Below, piece by piece: positions 1-12,300 of a DNA stretch of 64,000 nt. The DNA is taken from assembly GCA_025449115.1 (NCBI GenBank), contig JAHLKC010000079.1:124001-188000 (forward strand). Direction: 5' to 3'. The notes beneath the pieces were generated by a model. The model saw nothing but the letters and a program-made list of their open reading frames with translations, was not told the DNA's origin and did not search any database. Source of the stretch: Chytridium lagenaria (taxonomy: Eukaryota; Chytridiomycota; Chytridiomycetes; Chytridiales; Chytridiaceae). Numbering within the stretch: position 1 is the stretch's first letter; each line of letters starts with the position of its first letter. The translations under genes were made by a program, and so were the position numbers.

Positions 1-30
1 GACCGTGCCATCTTTATTATCATATTTCAG

Positions 31-3000
31 GATGCTTTTTACTGTGCTGTCGAACAACTAGAAAGGCCAGGCAAGTACTCGCCCAGAATTTTTTGTTGGC
101 TTCTAATTTGATACCGCCGCTGATAAGCAATAAATTTTAGATCTGAAGGACAAAGCTTTTGCTGTTGGGGTAACATTTTGCTCCATTTATACTTATCAAA
201 ATGCATCAAACTGAGTAAAAACAGGGGACTGGACAGAGCGGCGTCTTATGCACTGCAAATTACGTTGCCCGGCAAAAGGGTGTTCGCTCAGCACAAGGAT
301 GTAAGGCTTTAGCTACTTAATCATAGATGTGAGCGTGAGCATTTATATTTATCAGGCCATATCGCACGAGAGCTTTGCCCCGAGCTCATCATTTTGCCAA
401 CCAATTTTCGCAAGTACCAAGCATTTAGCGAGAAGATTATGAAAATATTGAAGGTTTGAAAATAGTTGTTTGCCGAAGAAATGCATGCTTATTTTTTTGA
501 TCAGAGATACGATCCAAAAATGCATGCAGCTTCAGTGGATGAGGCATATCTTGACATTACGGATGTCGTTGTCTCATCCGGTCGTCCGGCGGATCACTTG
601 GTTCAAGATATGCGGAGCGAGATATTTGTGACAACAGGGCTTACTGCTAGTGCTGGTATCGCTGCAAACAAGATGCTAGCAAAGGTGATTTTATTCTTAG
701 TTTTTCTCCATTCTGAAATATATTGTTTTTGTTCTTTTAGGTGTTCTGATCAAAAACAAACCGAATGGGCAGTTCAGCCTTCCATGCGATCGACAGGCTA
801 TTCTCGATTTCCTTAAAACTTTGAACGTACGAAAGATCAGTGGTATAGGAAGAGTTGGGAACAAACTTTAAATGCGTTTGGGATTTTTACTTGTGGGATA
901 TCGTAAGTTTTTTTGTCGTTTTATTTTTATTTTATTTTTTTTGGTTAAAAAAATGATTAATTGATCTCGGATTATCTTATTAGCCTGATAAACTTCCGTT
1001 TTGAGCCTTTGTGTGTTGCCGTCGCTTTTTGCAACTGCCGTGAGTTTGTTTTTTTTCTCTATCGTCTTTCCTTCATTTTTCTGTGCTGATTGAAATTTAT
1101 CAGTTTACGAGCCGCCACGGGTGTTTTTCGAACGTGGTCGAATGGTACGTGATAGATTATGTAAATAGCTGAAATTTTGCTTTAGTCCAGATGCCAAGCC
1201 GCTTTCAAAGGGCCGGGAGACGTAAGGCTTTTATTTCTTAATAATGTACTTACCCCCCCTTTCATTTTAGTACTTTCCAAAAGATTTCCAAGTTCGATTT
1301 CATTTACTCATTTATTTTTTTTTTGAGCCAGTTATTTATCTAATAGCTTAGTTTGAGGATGTGTTGGAGAAGTTAAAGGACGTTGCAAAGGAGCTTGCTG
1401 AAGATTTGGATCTGGAAGATCTTTTAGTGAGTTTGCTTTCATTTGTCCATCATCTCCTTTCCCTTTTGTAATATTAATTATGGATGCTCGTAGGGACGCA
1501 CACTTACTCTGAAAATTAAAAAATCGGATTTTCAATGGTGAGCCGGGCTCGGACTTTCGGCTTCGATTTAAGCTCGTATGAGGATTTATGTCTGTATGGG
1601 GAGGAAGTAGGTTTTGAATTTTTCCAACTATTTTTATAACAGCTAATATTTATTACTCATACCAACTTGTCTGAAGCTGTTATGCAAAGTATACCAGGAA
1701 TTTCCTAATCTCGAGATTCGTCTCCTGGACTTTCCCTCAGCAAACTGTATTATCGCTCCGAACCCCCACAACAAAGTTACAGGTAATTGTATTTAATAGA
1801 ATTGTGGCTATTAACATTTTTTTAATACTAGCAATTGTTCCTAAAGCAAGAACAGAAGCATGAAATGAAGATGGAGCGCGACGTTAAAGTTGAGCAGGAT
1901 GATGAGGTGCTTGAAGTCGAATGTCCAATTTGCCTTAAAAAAATATTGGGGAGGTTGATTGCTGACATTGAGCCACACATTGAATTATGTTTGATGAAAG
2001 AAAGTAGAGGTGAGGCTGGATTCTTCTTTTATTGCTTAACAGCATTACAGAGAAAACATCTACCAAACGTAAACACGATGAAGGTCGCACCGTCAAGGAA
2101 GAACCGCCACCAAAAATCGTACTGGTTCGTCGATGTCTTCTAAAGGCAAAAGCGTCGAAACCATCACTCAGAGTAATGGGCAGTCCGAGGCTATCGTTTG
2201 AAAAATTCCTCGCCAAGCTGTTGTGGAGGGTGATGTCATGGATGACTCGGTTCAGTGTCCCGTTTGTCATGTTTGAAGCCTAACGATGCCACTATGTTGA
2301 TAGGGCATGTGACTGAATGTCTGCAGAGATGGCATACAAAGTAAGACTCTATTCCTCCTTATGATTCGACATTTTTTCTGATGCTTTTATTATAGCGAAT
2401 TCGACGACGGCCCAGCCCGTTTCCGACGTCTGTCCTATCTGTGGCGTCAACATGGACCTTACACCCGACCATTCCTCTGCTCAACATGTATCAGACTGTT
2501 TAGTACGTTGGGCGCAAAGTTTCCCGCAACTTTCCGGCGTGCAAGCTAAACAGGATCTTGATGCGGTGATTTTCAGTATTAGGAGGGGAGAGTTTGGACG
2601 CGACGTGAGCCGAGTTGTGGACGACGCCGAAGGGAAACGGGAACTGATGTTGTTTCAGAGCGATGAGAAGAAAGGAGGAGAGAGAAGGGGAAGGGGCCGG
2701 TTGTTGAAATGAAAGGGAGAGTGATGATGAGGAGGGGGTTTATCCACTGGATATTGAGTGTCCGGTTTGTAAGGCGGTGGTGGTTGTGAATTCTGGTGCG
2801 GAGATTGAGAGACACGTAGAGAACTGTTTATTGAAGCAAGAGAGGAGGACTAAGAAGAATGTTTGTTTTCTATTATATGACTTCCCTTCTACCTTTTCCG
2901 CATTATCTTACCTCGTTTTTTTTGTTCTCCTTTTTTTAGACCGTCAAAGCGCCCTCCAAACACGCACACAAACAGCCTAACCGTAAAATCGCATCTACTT

Positions 3001-4054
3001 CTTCCTCGTCATCCGCCAAAATACCTTAAAATTTCCTCCACGGCATCCGCGAATTTATCCCTCAAACCTTCGGAGACTGGGCGACAGCTTCCGCTTAGCT
3101 TTTCGCAGCCGAAGAAGAGTAATGGGGACGCCAGGATACCGGTCACGAGGTCTTTTGAGACGGTGGTGAGAGGGAAGGAGACGACTAGCGAGATTTTTAG
3201 ACGGAAGGAGGGGTGGGAGTGTGAGTCGGAATGGTGGGAAGGTGCATGAGGAGAAAGTTGTGGGTGGAGAGAAGGCTGTGGAGAAAATTGTCTTGAGAGT
3301 GTGGATATCGATGTGGAGCAAGTGATGGTGGATGAAACCGCGGAACGTGAGTTTGTAATTTGGCTTTCATAACCGTAAACAGGGGTTTCCTTTGAGCTCT
3401 ATTTTTTATTTATTTTTATTTTTTTTGATTTGTTTTTAGTGTGCTTACTTCATTTTCACACTAGTTCCCATTTTGATCCCTGATGACGACGACCTTCTCG
3501 ATGACGGGGGACGATGCCGATCTCGTCCATCCTGACTTATTACTTCAACAGACACCTCTACAACCACACGTTGCAGTGTCACCAACCGAACCTTCAACAA
3601 CCCCTGTGAGCGGTTCAGAGATTCCGCCTGAAGTGATAAAACCTTTGGCTAACGTTGATGTGGATACCGCTGAGGACGTGGTCATGGACGTGCATGTAGA
3701 AAAGGGTGTGACGTCTGCATCTGAGCAAGTTGTTTGCAGATGAAGCTGAAAGGTTGTCACGGACCGGTGATGATGACGCTGACCCATCGAGTGTTGATCC
3801 TGCTTTACTTTTTTCGCCGTCCAAGTATGTATGCCCGGTTTGTGACCAGGATTTTGTCGGAGGATGGGAGGGTGGGGGTTGCGGAACATGTTGTGGAGTG
3901 TGTGGGCGAGAGAGGAGAGGGAGGCGGAGAGAGAGAGGGAGGTGGGGAATGAGGGGAGATGTTGATGGGGTATTTGACGCAAGATCCGGAACTTCTTTTT
4001 TTTACGAGGGAGGACGAGGAGGAGGAGGAGGAGGATGGGATGGATGGAGGTTGA
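31..4054 (+). CDS. POLK: DNA polymerase kappa (Y-family translesion polymerase), 5' end outside window
   Basis: Translesion DNA polymerase of the DinB/kappa type, nuclear, copying past damaged bases. The first visible exon starts after an AG at 30 with the catalytic-site motif DAFYCAVE. The second catalytic motif SVDEAYLDIT lies near 533, TASAGIAANKMLAK near 640, the helix-hairpin-helix ISGIG near 836 and the little-finger region (GRTLTLKIKKSDFQ) near 1495. Introns I can place are 71-140 (GC-AG), 170-224, 301-355, 454-504 and 1222-1270; more follow. The C-terminal half carries five UBZ-type zinc fingers, whereas vertebrate POLK has two. Single-base frame breaks occur at the junction near 740, near 870, 1535, 1730, 2275, 2715 and 3860, each restored by one base. 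I therefore read this as one gene with indels rather than several ORFs. The end is uncertain: one frame gives an acidic tail stopping at 4054, another runs to 4071. The start codon is not in the window. Confidence 0.85.
1922..3901 (+). other. Array of five UBZ-like (Rad18-type CCHC) zinc fingers in the POLK C-terminus
   Basis: Five segments with the pattern CPxC, then 16-20 residues, then HxxxC are visible at 1922-1990, 2256-2320, 2431-2499, 2759-2827 and 3832-3901. Each ends in a short motif: HIELC, HVTEC, HVSDC, HVENC and HVVEC. UBZ4 fingers of this shape bind ubiquitin, in POLK that of mono-ubiquitinated PCNA. Fingers 2 and 5 are interrupted by a single-base shift between the CPxC and HxxxC halves. 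The spacers are acidic or Ser/Lys-rich and probably disordered. Confidence 0.75.
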
Positions 4055-4316
4055 GGATATTTGAGGGGTGAAGGTTGTTTGTGTGATTGTTAGTAATTAT
4101 ATATGTATATGTGTATTTTGATATCGCGGTTAGCGTGCTGTTTTTACCCCGCTTTGGCCTTGTTATGAGTTTACTGAGAATGATGGATAATGCAATGAAT
4201 GATTGATGGAAAGAGAAAATGGAGAAATGTACATTTTATTTTCGGGTCAGGAGTTTTTATAAATTTTGAGATGGAAGGTGGAAGGGGGTGTTCTTTTGAA
4301 GAGTTATTCAGGGTTT

Positions 4317-6160
4317 TTAATGGAAGTAGAGAAAGGTGAGCAGACAAGTAAAATTTGGTGGTTGAAGAATGGAGGAAAGATACAGTTGAAAGGAAATGAT
4401 AAAGCGAGACGATAAGATACAAAAGATGAAAAGAAGGTAGAGGGGATAGAAGCTAACCAAAAAAACGCCAGTGAAACAAAGAAACGGCTGAAAACGGGAA
4501 AAGAAACGCGAAATAAACGTATAAACACAAATGTCAAGGGGTTTTACGTTTTTACAATTCTTCCAAATCCCCTCTCTACCCTGCTTCACAGGAATCTCCC
4601 AAACATCCGGTCTCATCCTCGCCACCCTCACCTTCACATCCACCTTTTCGTCCGCAACGCGTCGCGACACCACGACGCCAACCACCACCCTACAATCACA
4701 AGGATGGCGACAGCAATCACCGCCATGGTGATGGTACGGGTTCGCGGTGCGGGTTTTGTTTTCGTGGGGATGGGTGAGGTGGAGATGGCAGTGTATGCAG
4801 GGATGATCCAGGGACGTTTGGGAGGGGTTGTGTGTGGGGTTGAGGGTGTTGATGTGGAAGGGGTGTTCAGATTCCGGTTTGAGGAGGGGAGTGGTTGGGG
4901 GTGAGAAAGTTTTCGTAGTTGGAGATGTCGTCATTTGTTGGGGGATGGGTGGGGTTCGTGGTGGGATTGGAATCGATGGGGAGGTGTGTCCAGGTGTCGT
5001 CACTGGGTCTTGGCAAAAGAGAGGTTTCAGGAGGTGGAGCGGGGATGGTGATGGTGGTGGTGGAGTTTTCTGAACGGAGTGGGGTTGTAATTGGGACATT
5101 GGGTTCAGAACCTGTTGTGGGTGGAGGGGAGACGGTCCTCGGCTTCTCTACAAGTGTAGCGACCATGGGCATGATGCTGGAAGTGGTAGCGTCGACGCGC
5201 TTTCTATCGATGGTTGGGGCGATAGTTTATCCCGACGTAAGGTTGAGGAGTAGAATCATCATGTTTTCTGTCGACATGGCGCTCTCCATAAATGGCTCAG
5301 AGACACTAGCGGGTTTGACAGGGTGCAATGTCTTGCGGATGGGACGATTCGTCATTTCACCAAAAACGTCTAAAGACTTGTTCTTTTTCTGCATTTCTTC
5401 ACGGCTTGGGGTCACTGTCATTCCACGCCAAACCACGTAGGAGAGGTATCTTGTCGGCTTCTACGTGTGTAGCTTTTGGAGTTTCCATAGTAGGATAATT
5501 TGTATGGTCATGTTCAGCACTGTCATGCGTCATTCTCTTAACATTGCTTTGATTGAATGTCGAGTCTAACCCCAAATCATTCTTGACGGATACAGACGAC
5601 CCTGCATAGGAATACGGACGAGATTTGAATGAATCAGGCGAGGTTCTCGTGAAGGGATCCATGGGAGGAGCGTCCGAAGAACGACGAGGAGGAGCAAAGT
5701 ACGAAACATTGTCTTTCTGCGCAGACTCTAAAGAGCTCTTGGGTGGAACTGGGGGAGGTATGGAGCGTTGAGGAGGAGAAGGTTGGACGGAAAAGTTTGA
5801 GCTTTGACGTTTTGGAGCACGGGGTTGAGATGTTGTGGGTCGCATAACTTCGATGGAGGTGCGAGGTCTTGGAGTTGGATGGGTTGTGACAGGGGGTGCG
5901 TTTCGGTGGTGGGTTGTGGTGCGGATGGGTGGTGTGAGTGGGTTGGATGGCTGTGTTTGCTGGGGATCGAGTATGAAGGACATGCGGTTGGCTCCTGTGG
6001 AGGCGGATCTTGTGGAAGGAACAGGGTTATCGATGGATGGAGATGCCGTACTACTGATGAGAGCAGGAGTACTGAGGGAGGAAGGAGTGATTGAGATGGA
6101 GCAGCTTGACGGTGCGCCTCCTTCTTGCACCGATGCTACTTGGCTGGTATTGTCCTCCAT
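4317..6160 (-). CDS. Pro/Ser/Thr-rich single-pass membrane protein, function unknown
   Basis: The coding strand runs from an ATG at 6160 (MEDNTSQ). The first 253 residues are rich in Pro, Ser and Thr with poly-proline stretches such as RSIPPPVPPKSS, a possible SH3 or profilin ligand. The frame then shifts near 5400, again near 5200 and near 4860; the next frames remain Pro/Thr-rich. Near 4726-4678 a hydrophobic segment (MAVIAVAILVIVG) followed by basic residues (SRRVADEK) looks like one transmembrane helix with a short basic tail. No enzymatic domain is recognised. The exact 3' end is unclear because the last frame runs into AT-rich sequence. It is convergent with POLK, with a gap of about 260 bases. 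A cell-wall or membrane mucin-like sensor is possible but not shown. Confidence 0.5.
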
Positions 6161-7117
6161 CGGAAGGGATGCGTTAAGATATGCAGACAGTCTTTTTCAG
6201 TGTGAGCTTTTATATATTGAGTGGTAATAAGGATGCTGTCCTAGTATGTGGCAAGTATTTAATAAGGATGCTGTCGTTTTTAACTCCTTTTTCCGTTATT
6301 TGTGTTTTTCCTTTTTCTTTGTTGCAGCGTTAATTCCTGTGTTTTTATTATTTATTACAGTGGTTGAATAGAGATTAGAGCCTTAGAGGGTGTGAGGTGT
6401 GAGGTGTGAGGTTCCTTATTAAATACTAATAATGCTTTTTATTTAATATTTATTTTATTACCAGCAGCAGCAAGCAGCAGCTGCAGGGCAGGCCAGGGTG
6501 CAGACGTGAATGGGGTGGTGCAGACAGGAAAGATTCATTGTGCTTGACGGGCAAGCGAAAGGCTTGGTGGCTTGTATTAGCTTTGTTTTTAGTTCTTCAA
6601 ATTATAATTATTAATTTATTATTAGTGATTTATTTTATATTAATTAGCGCCCGCACTTCAAGGGATCGATAGAGTAGTTTGTGCGTTCGTTCGTTGTAGA
6701 TTAATAAACAAACCAGCAAGACTTGAAACGCAGATGTGCAGGGTGTAAAGAAAGGCCCGTAATTTGATATTAAAGGAGGGATCACCAATGAATATGTAAA
6801 AGCTACGGCTTACCTACCGCCTATAATTGAAAGACGTATGCGAACGTTGATGGCTGGTTCGACAATGAGAGCCTCACATTATTTTCATTTGCCAACGAAA
6901 CCTTAGCATCAGCCATCCACGCTACAGAAAATGAACCTCTATTCTCTTTTCGTCAACGCTGCTTTTTTTTATGGAATGTACATACGTGCAAACTTTATAT
7001 ATCTTTTGCTTACTTATCATTATAATAATAACAAACTGCCAAGGTATTATTGTCCCTTCGCTGTCAGTTGCAGTCGTCAGCATCAGCGATGATGGGGTTG
7101 TGCTTCAACCAGATTCG
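6161..7117. other. Intergenic region, no supported gene
   Basis: AT-rich spacer between two minus-strand genes. It contains two copies of AATAAGGATGCTGTC (about 6227 and 6259), a short GTGAGGT repeat near 6390-6411 and a CAG-rich stretch near 6463-6485. It probably includes the promoter of the 6160 gene and the 3' flank of the F-box gene. I see no coding potential. Confidence 0.5.
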
Positions 7118-8275
7118 TTACCGCAGGCACTTCACCACAACACGTCCCAAGGCTTTGGCCCCCCATATTTTCCCGATATATTTTGCCAAAGACTCTTTTC
7201 CAAGCCACTTAAACACCCACGGCTTATTTACATACCCATCATTCTCCAACATTTCAGCAACCTCAAAGTGCCGCAATGCCAACGCTTCCATATACGCATT
7301 CCACATCTCCGCACCCCCCACTTCCGTCTTAGATATCCAGCGCCTCACCATTTCAACATGCCCACCCAAAAACGAAAAATACCGGTCGTCCAAACTCTTA
7401 CAATAAGAATCGTGTTTCTGCGCAAGCCCGAAAATAAGTTCATACACCTCCACATCCCCTCGTCTTGCCGCGTAAACCACGAGATTGTACCAACAAAATG
7501 GCCATTCATTTGGTTCTTCCAGAATTCCCGACTCACAGAATTTCTGAATGTGATCTATGCTGGCCTTTTCAATCAACTCTTTCATGATGTCTTGCCTGTA
7601 GTATGCTGATATCTTATCTTTGTGACTATGGAAGATCATGGGGAAGAGGGCTACAGTATTGGAGCCAAGTGCAGCGAAAATGGCGACTTCCTGAACGTCG
7701 TCGTCGCAAAGTGAAGGTAATATGTCAATGAACATGGAAGCCGTTGAACCATTGTTGCTCGCAACAGCTAGCCATAGACAGTGGGCAATAAATCTGCGAC
7801 CACTTTCGTCGTGGTGATGTGAACGGAGCAACGCAATTTTAACGTCATCAGGAGTGCCGTGTTGAACCATCCACTTTGCAAGACAGTGACCGCATGCAGA
7901 CAGAGTGTTTCGGCGTAATGCTTGAGTGATCCAATCGTGTTTCAGCGTAACTGTGGTGGCGGCCCACTTGAAGTCAGGCATGAGGAAATGGAGGGCGGTG
8001 GAAGGTGTCTCGCAAAATCCATGGAGGATAATACATGCTTCTATGTAGTTTGGTGAGAGGTGATGGATGATTTGGAATGGTAGATACGGCAGTTGCTTGA
8101 GATGAGAGAGGGCGAAATGGAGAGTAGAGGTCGAAAGAGCGGACCAATTTCTGCAAACGAGTCGCAGTTGCAGAGGCTCGCCTAGGGGGAGAAAAATGGC
8201 GATCCGATGAAGAATATCTGTGGAGAGTTCTGCTGCCTCTGGAGGGTTGACTGTTTTCATGACGGTATGCCACAT
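7118..8275 (-). CDS. F-box protein with ankyrin-like C-terminal repeats
   Basis: Uninterrupted single-exon ORF of 385 residues. Residues about 14-50 (LSTDILHRIAIFLPLGEPLQ, then LRLVCRNWSAL) match an F-box, which docks substrates to SKP1-CUL1 ubiquitin ligases. The rest is helical and contains spaced motifs such as AARRGDVEVYELI, GGHVEMVRRWI and RHFEVAEML that read as degenerate ankyrin-like repeats. Proteins of this layout are numerous in chytrid genomes (general knowledge). The start could be M1 or M7 of the frame; both precede the F-box. It is one of the few genes here without a frame break. Substrate unknown. Confidence 0.75.
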   Translation of the reverse strand: MWHTVMKTVNPPEAAELSTDILHRIAIFLPLGEPLQLRLVCRNWSALSTSTLHFALSHLKQLPYLPFQIIHHLSPNYIEACIILHGFCETPSTALHFLMPDFKWAATTVTLKHDWITQALRRNTLSACGHCLAKWMVQHGTPDDVKIALLRSHHHDESGRRFIAHCLWLAVASNNGSTASMFIDILPSLCDDDVQEVAIFAALGSNTVALFPMIFHSHKDKISAYYRQDIMKELIEKASIDHIQKFCESGILEEPNEWPFCWYNLVVYAARRGDVEVYELIFGLAQKHDSYCKSLDDRYFSFLGGHVEMVRRWISKTEVGGAEMWNAYMEALALRHFEVAEMLENDGYVNKPWVFKWLGKESLAKYIGKIWGAKALGRVVVKCLR

Positions 8276-9396
8276 TCACGCCAGCAAAGAATATTGCATG
8301 AAAATGTCAACCCTGAATTGGTGGTTGGCAAACATTGATCGCATTCAAGGACTATGGATGCAGACTTGAGGTTTGAGATCATTAAACCAGTCACGGCAGC
8401 TTAAAGTTTAGATATTCGGAAGAGAGTTTGCGATTCGGACATACTTGATACACGGTTAAGATGGGATTCTTGTAACGGCTGCTGAATGAGGGATAAATAT
8501 GCTTGTTAAACATGGTCGAACTGTCGCAATATGAACTGTGACTTACATGATACTCGGCAATGTGACATACGGAGATAGCGAGGGAATAAATAGAAATGTC
8601 GCTTTTACACGTACGTGAGCAGGCTTGATACATGACTATTCCTTTGTTTAATGACGCACAAAACTTAATCGATTAATCTCGCGGACATGAATGATCTCTA
8701 ATATATAAAATTGTGAAGCTGGTGTCTGTTATTGCAGTTAGTTGACTGCGCGCGTGTATACTTTTTTCCTTATCGTTAAAACAAAAAAGCGATAGGATAA
8801 AATTGTGCTTTTAGATGCTATGACGCCACAGGAGCTACATGAACCAACGGATGCGATGGAGTGTAAGTTGAGAGTACGGCGCAGACAATAGTTTTTGTTC
8901 CCAACCCAAAACCGATGCTAAAGGTTGTTGACTATGTCGTTCGCAGTATGATACACACTTTTTTAGTAATAAAAGTTTCAAGAGGTCACCGAAATCTAAA
9001 AGGTGCGCGCCCATTAACTTTCGGCACAAAAAGCTGAAACCGTTGTCTTGACATGCTGCTTTGCAGGGGGGAGTTTGGTTGCAACCAAAAAAAAAGGGCA
9101 AAATGTCATCTTAATTATCTTTAATTTTTGAGCTTGTTGCGGCCAACTCTCAAGATTCCGTCATCCATCCATCCATCCAGTCGCTCATTCACTGCTCATC
9201 CATTCGTTACAGGAGCGTCGATCACAGTCACCATCTAGAGGTAGCTCTGAAGAGATAAGGGGCCTCCACGCATTACACGCACACACACAAACAACCGCAA
9301 GCTTTCAACATCGCATGCATCTTCACTTTTGACACATCCCACGCATTCGTTCCGGTCTTTTAAGATCATACCAACCACCTCAACAACCATCGCTCT
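8276..9396. other. Intergenic region between divergent genes
   Basis: Upstream flank shared by the F-box gene (-) and the SH3 gene (+). Short ORFs at 8391-8633 and 8835-9101 on the minus strand have no recognisable domain or plausible composition. A CATC microsatellite lies near 9161-9178. The pyrimidine- and CA-rich stretch from 9260 to 9396 is probably the promoter and 5' UTR of the following gene. Confidence 0.4.
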
Positions 9397-12300
9397 ATGC
9401 AACAGCTCCCTTCCTCTCTTCTTCCCACATCGTCCTCACGGTCGATGTGGGCACCCATTCCCACCACTTCCGGAGCTGCGGCATCTGTTGCCTCTCCTCC
9501 ATCACCTCCCGCCACATCCGTCTACCCTCAACTCACAAAGTCCGATCTGAAGGAATCAAGGGATAAAACCGCCCTTGTGTCAAAGGCCGCATCGAAATGC
9601 AAATCTGCGCTCAGTGCGGCCTCTTTGGCATTCGTTGATTTGGTTGACGCTATGGAAGCCCTTTTGAATGCAAGATCGCAGGATCCGCAGAGATGGGATG
9701 GACAGCCACCAAACAGTTTAGTCTTAGTTTTACTCTTTTGCATGCGTTTTTCATGTATTGGAAAGCGATCTTAACAAAATCTTTCTTGAATGCAGCTGGC
9801 CTCCGACCATGCATTGCTGCGCAGGCTGCCATGGCTCGAGGACTTAAAGATCTATCAGATAAGATCGAGACTGACTTTGAACTGCCGTTGGATAAGCTGC
9901 TGGACAGCCATTCCCAGACGTTGCAGGTAAGTCACCATCAACTTCCCTGCCCCGTCCTTGTCAGTTGAATGTGTTCTGACGCCACCAATTCTTTAAAAGA
10001 CAAACGAAAAGTCGATACTTAAACAGAACCGCGATATTCATGATAAGATTCGACGTGCTGAAGGGGATGCGAGACGGTATAGGTCGAGAGATCCTGAGAT
10101 GTTGCAACAGGCTTTGATGACGATTTCTACACATACTAATGAGCTGGATGCATTAAGAAACACGCATTTAGAGGCGATTGCAAATGTGGAGATGGCGAGG
10201 ATTAGAGGCGTTAAGGAGCTGTGTTTTTGTTTTTGTTGAATGGTTGGATAGGTTTGGTGATGGAGTGTCGAGGTCTGCTGAAAGGTCGTTGGAAAGCTTT
10301 AGACTTGGCGGAGAGCTGAAGAAGGCGGAGGAGGTCAAGGAAGGTGAGCCATGCAGTCTTAATTCACCCTTTTCCTATTTTATCGTCGTCCCACCTTTTT
10401 TTTGTGTAAGGCTCACCTATTCCCTCTTTTGTTAGAAGTAGATGTGGACACGGCTGTGGCTACTGGTAACTTTGGCCCGGCACTGCGCCTGTCGCTTGGC
10501 GGACCTTTGTTAGGAATCGCTGACCGCAACGACTCAAAGATACCGTTTTACCTTACAAATCCTCCTTCCAAAAGTCGTGGCTCACCTACACGGCGCCCAC
10601 AGCGTCTGGATCTCCGCCCCGCAATGCCAATCGCCGAAGAGGATCCCTTGATAGCCTTACAGAGTTAACTGGACCTTACAAAATGGAAAATGTACCTCCT
10701 GTCCCTTTACCTTCGTCTGCCACTCAGCAGCAACAACATCCTATTGAACCGTCACGGAGCAGATCCACTCTGCCGAATGTTGTTGGTGGACTCTTGAGGT
10801 CACGAACGAAGAATGGAGCGTCGAGTAATCAACCGTCGCAAACACCTCAGCAATCTGGAGTTGGATTTGGTGGTTTTATTTTTGGAAAGGAGCGGGAGTG
10901 GCGGGAACCTTCCTCCTCAACCCACTGTCACGCAATATTCACAACCTAGGGCTGAACTTTTGCTGCCAGCACCTCCGGAAAGTCGCACCGCGCCGCTTGC
11001 TACCAGCACCATTTTCAATGCCACTCCCGCCCCGGCCACGATGATTGCGCCACCTCCCCCATCAACTTCCACTAAGAATATCAGTCATTTACCTCCAGTC
11101 GTACCCCTCACCCCCACCCCGCTCCCTACAACTGCTCCGCCACCCCAGATTCAAATGGTCGCTCCACCTCCTCCGGTAGCAGCAACCGCTCCACCACCCC
11201 CAGTTGCATCTGCCCCGCCTCCACCACCGGCGTCGACAAAGAACACGCAGCGATCACCGCCTTTCGCACCTTTCAATGATACTTCATTAGCGCCACCGAA
11301 ACGCGAATTTTTCAGCCTCGATAGAGCAACCACCGTTTCTTCGTCTACCGGCTTCCTCGCAAACCTTTCTACCTCACCTGCACAGCGCAGTACCCCTCAA
11401 ATTACCACTCGATCTTCATCCCTCAACGTGGACCCGGCGACTGGTGATGAAGTTAAGAAAGACGAACCTGCCGAGCGACCGTTCCGTAAATCACTCACCG
11501 TTATGACCAAACCTCCTTCACTCGACCTTGACCCTTCAGCCTCGGATCCTTTCTTACCGTCCTTTGCTGCGTCGTTTGGGAGTGGTCAAAGTCTTTTTGG
11601 TGCACCTGTTACCGAGTCCTCAGTGAGAGAGAATGGACAAAGACGACCATCCGACCCCGGTATCACATCTCAACGTAATGACGCACTTGGCCGTCGTCGA
11701 CCTTCCGACTCGGCGGTTTTGGCAGCAGCGGCCTCCCGACCTCACACAAACACAAATATCACGCGTCAGCCCCTATTAGGAGGTCTAAGCAACACCAGTA
11801 CAACCCCAACAACCCCCTCCCTCCCTTTAAAGTCGGGTGGGAAAAAGGAAGATCGCCCTGGCGCCACATTTTTGATGGGCCTGGGGCGGAAGAATGCTCC
11901 AAAAAACGACGATGACAACGACCCGCTTTCTCTTTCAGCACTTGGAGCATCAAACTCTGCGTCAGCAGTTTTACCTTCCCGTCCACCTGATGTGCCTTCC
12001 GCAACATCTAATACCGCCGTGGCGAACATGACACCACCAGCATCTCCATCGCAGTCGTTACCGCGATCTCTGAAAATGTGGTCTCCGTTCAAACCTCGAG
12101 AGAACTTTGAAGAGGAGGAGCAGGGAGGGAAATGGAACCCTGTTCGAAGATTGGTCAAGTCCAGGTCAAGTCCGGATTTAACGGGAGATGGAAAAGATGG
12201 AGATATCTCGGTGAAGAATGATAAACCTTTGCCCCCGGATCCTGTAAAGCTGCCGTTGTTGGAGGTGAGGAAATTGGAGATTGAGGAGAAACTCTCTCCG

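Noticed and set aside
454..465. A 12-base micro-intron in POLK explaining two in-frame stops
   Set aside because: A normal 51-base GT-AG intron (454-504) removes the same stops and gives a better protein match (LKRYDPKMHAAS).
8391..9101. Two short minus-strand ORFs between the F-box and SH3 genes
   Set aside because: No domain, no start context and no consistent composition; they look like chance ORFs in a promoter region.
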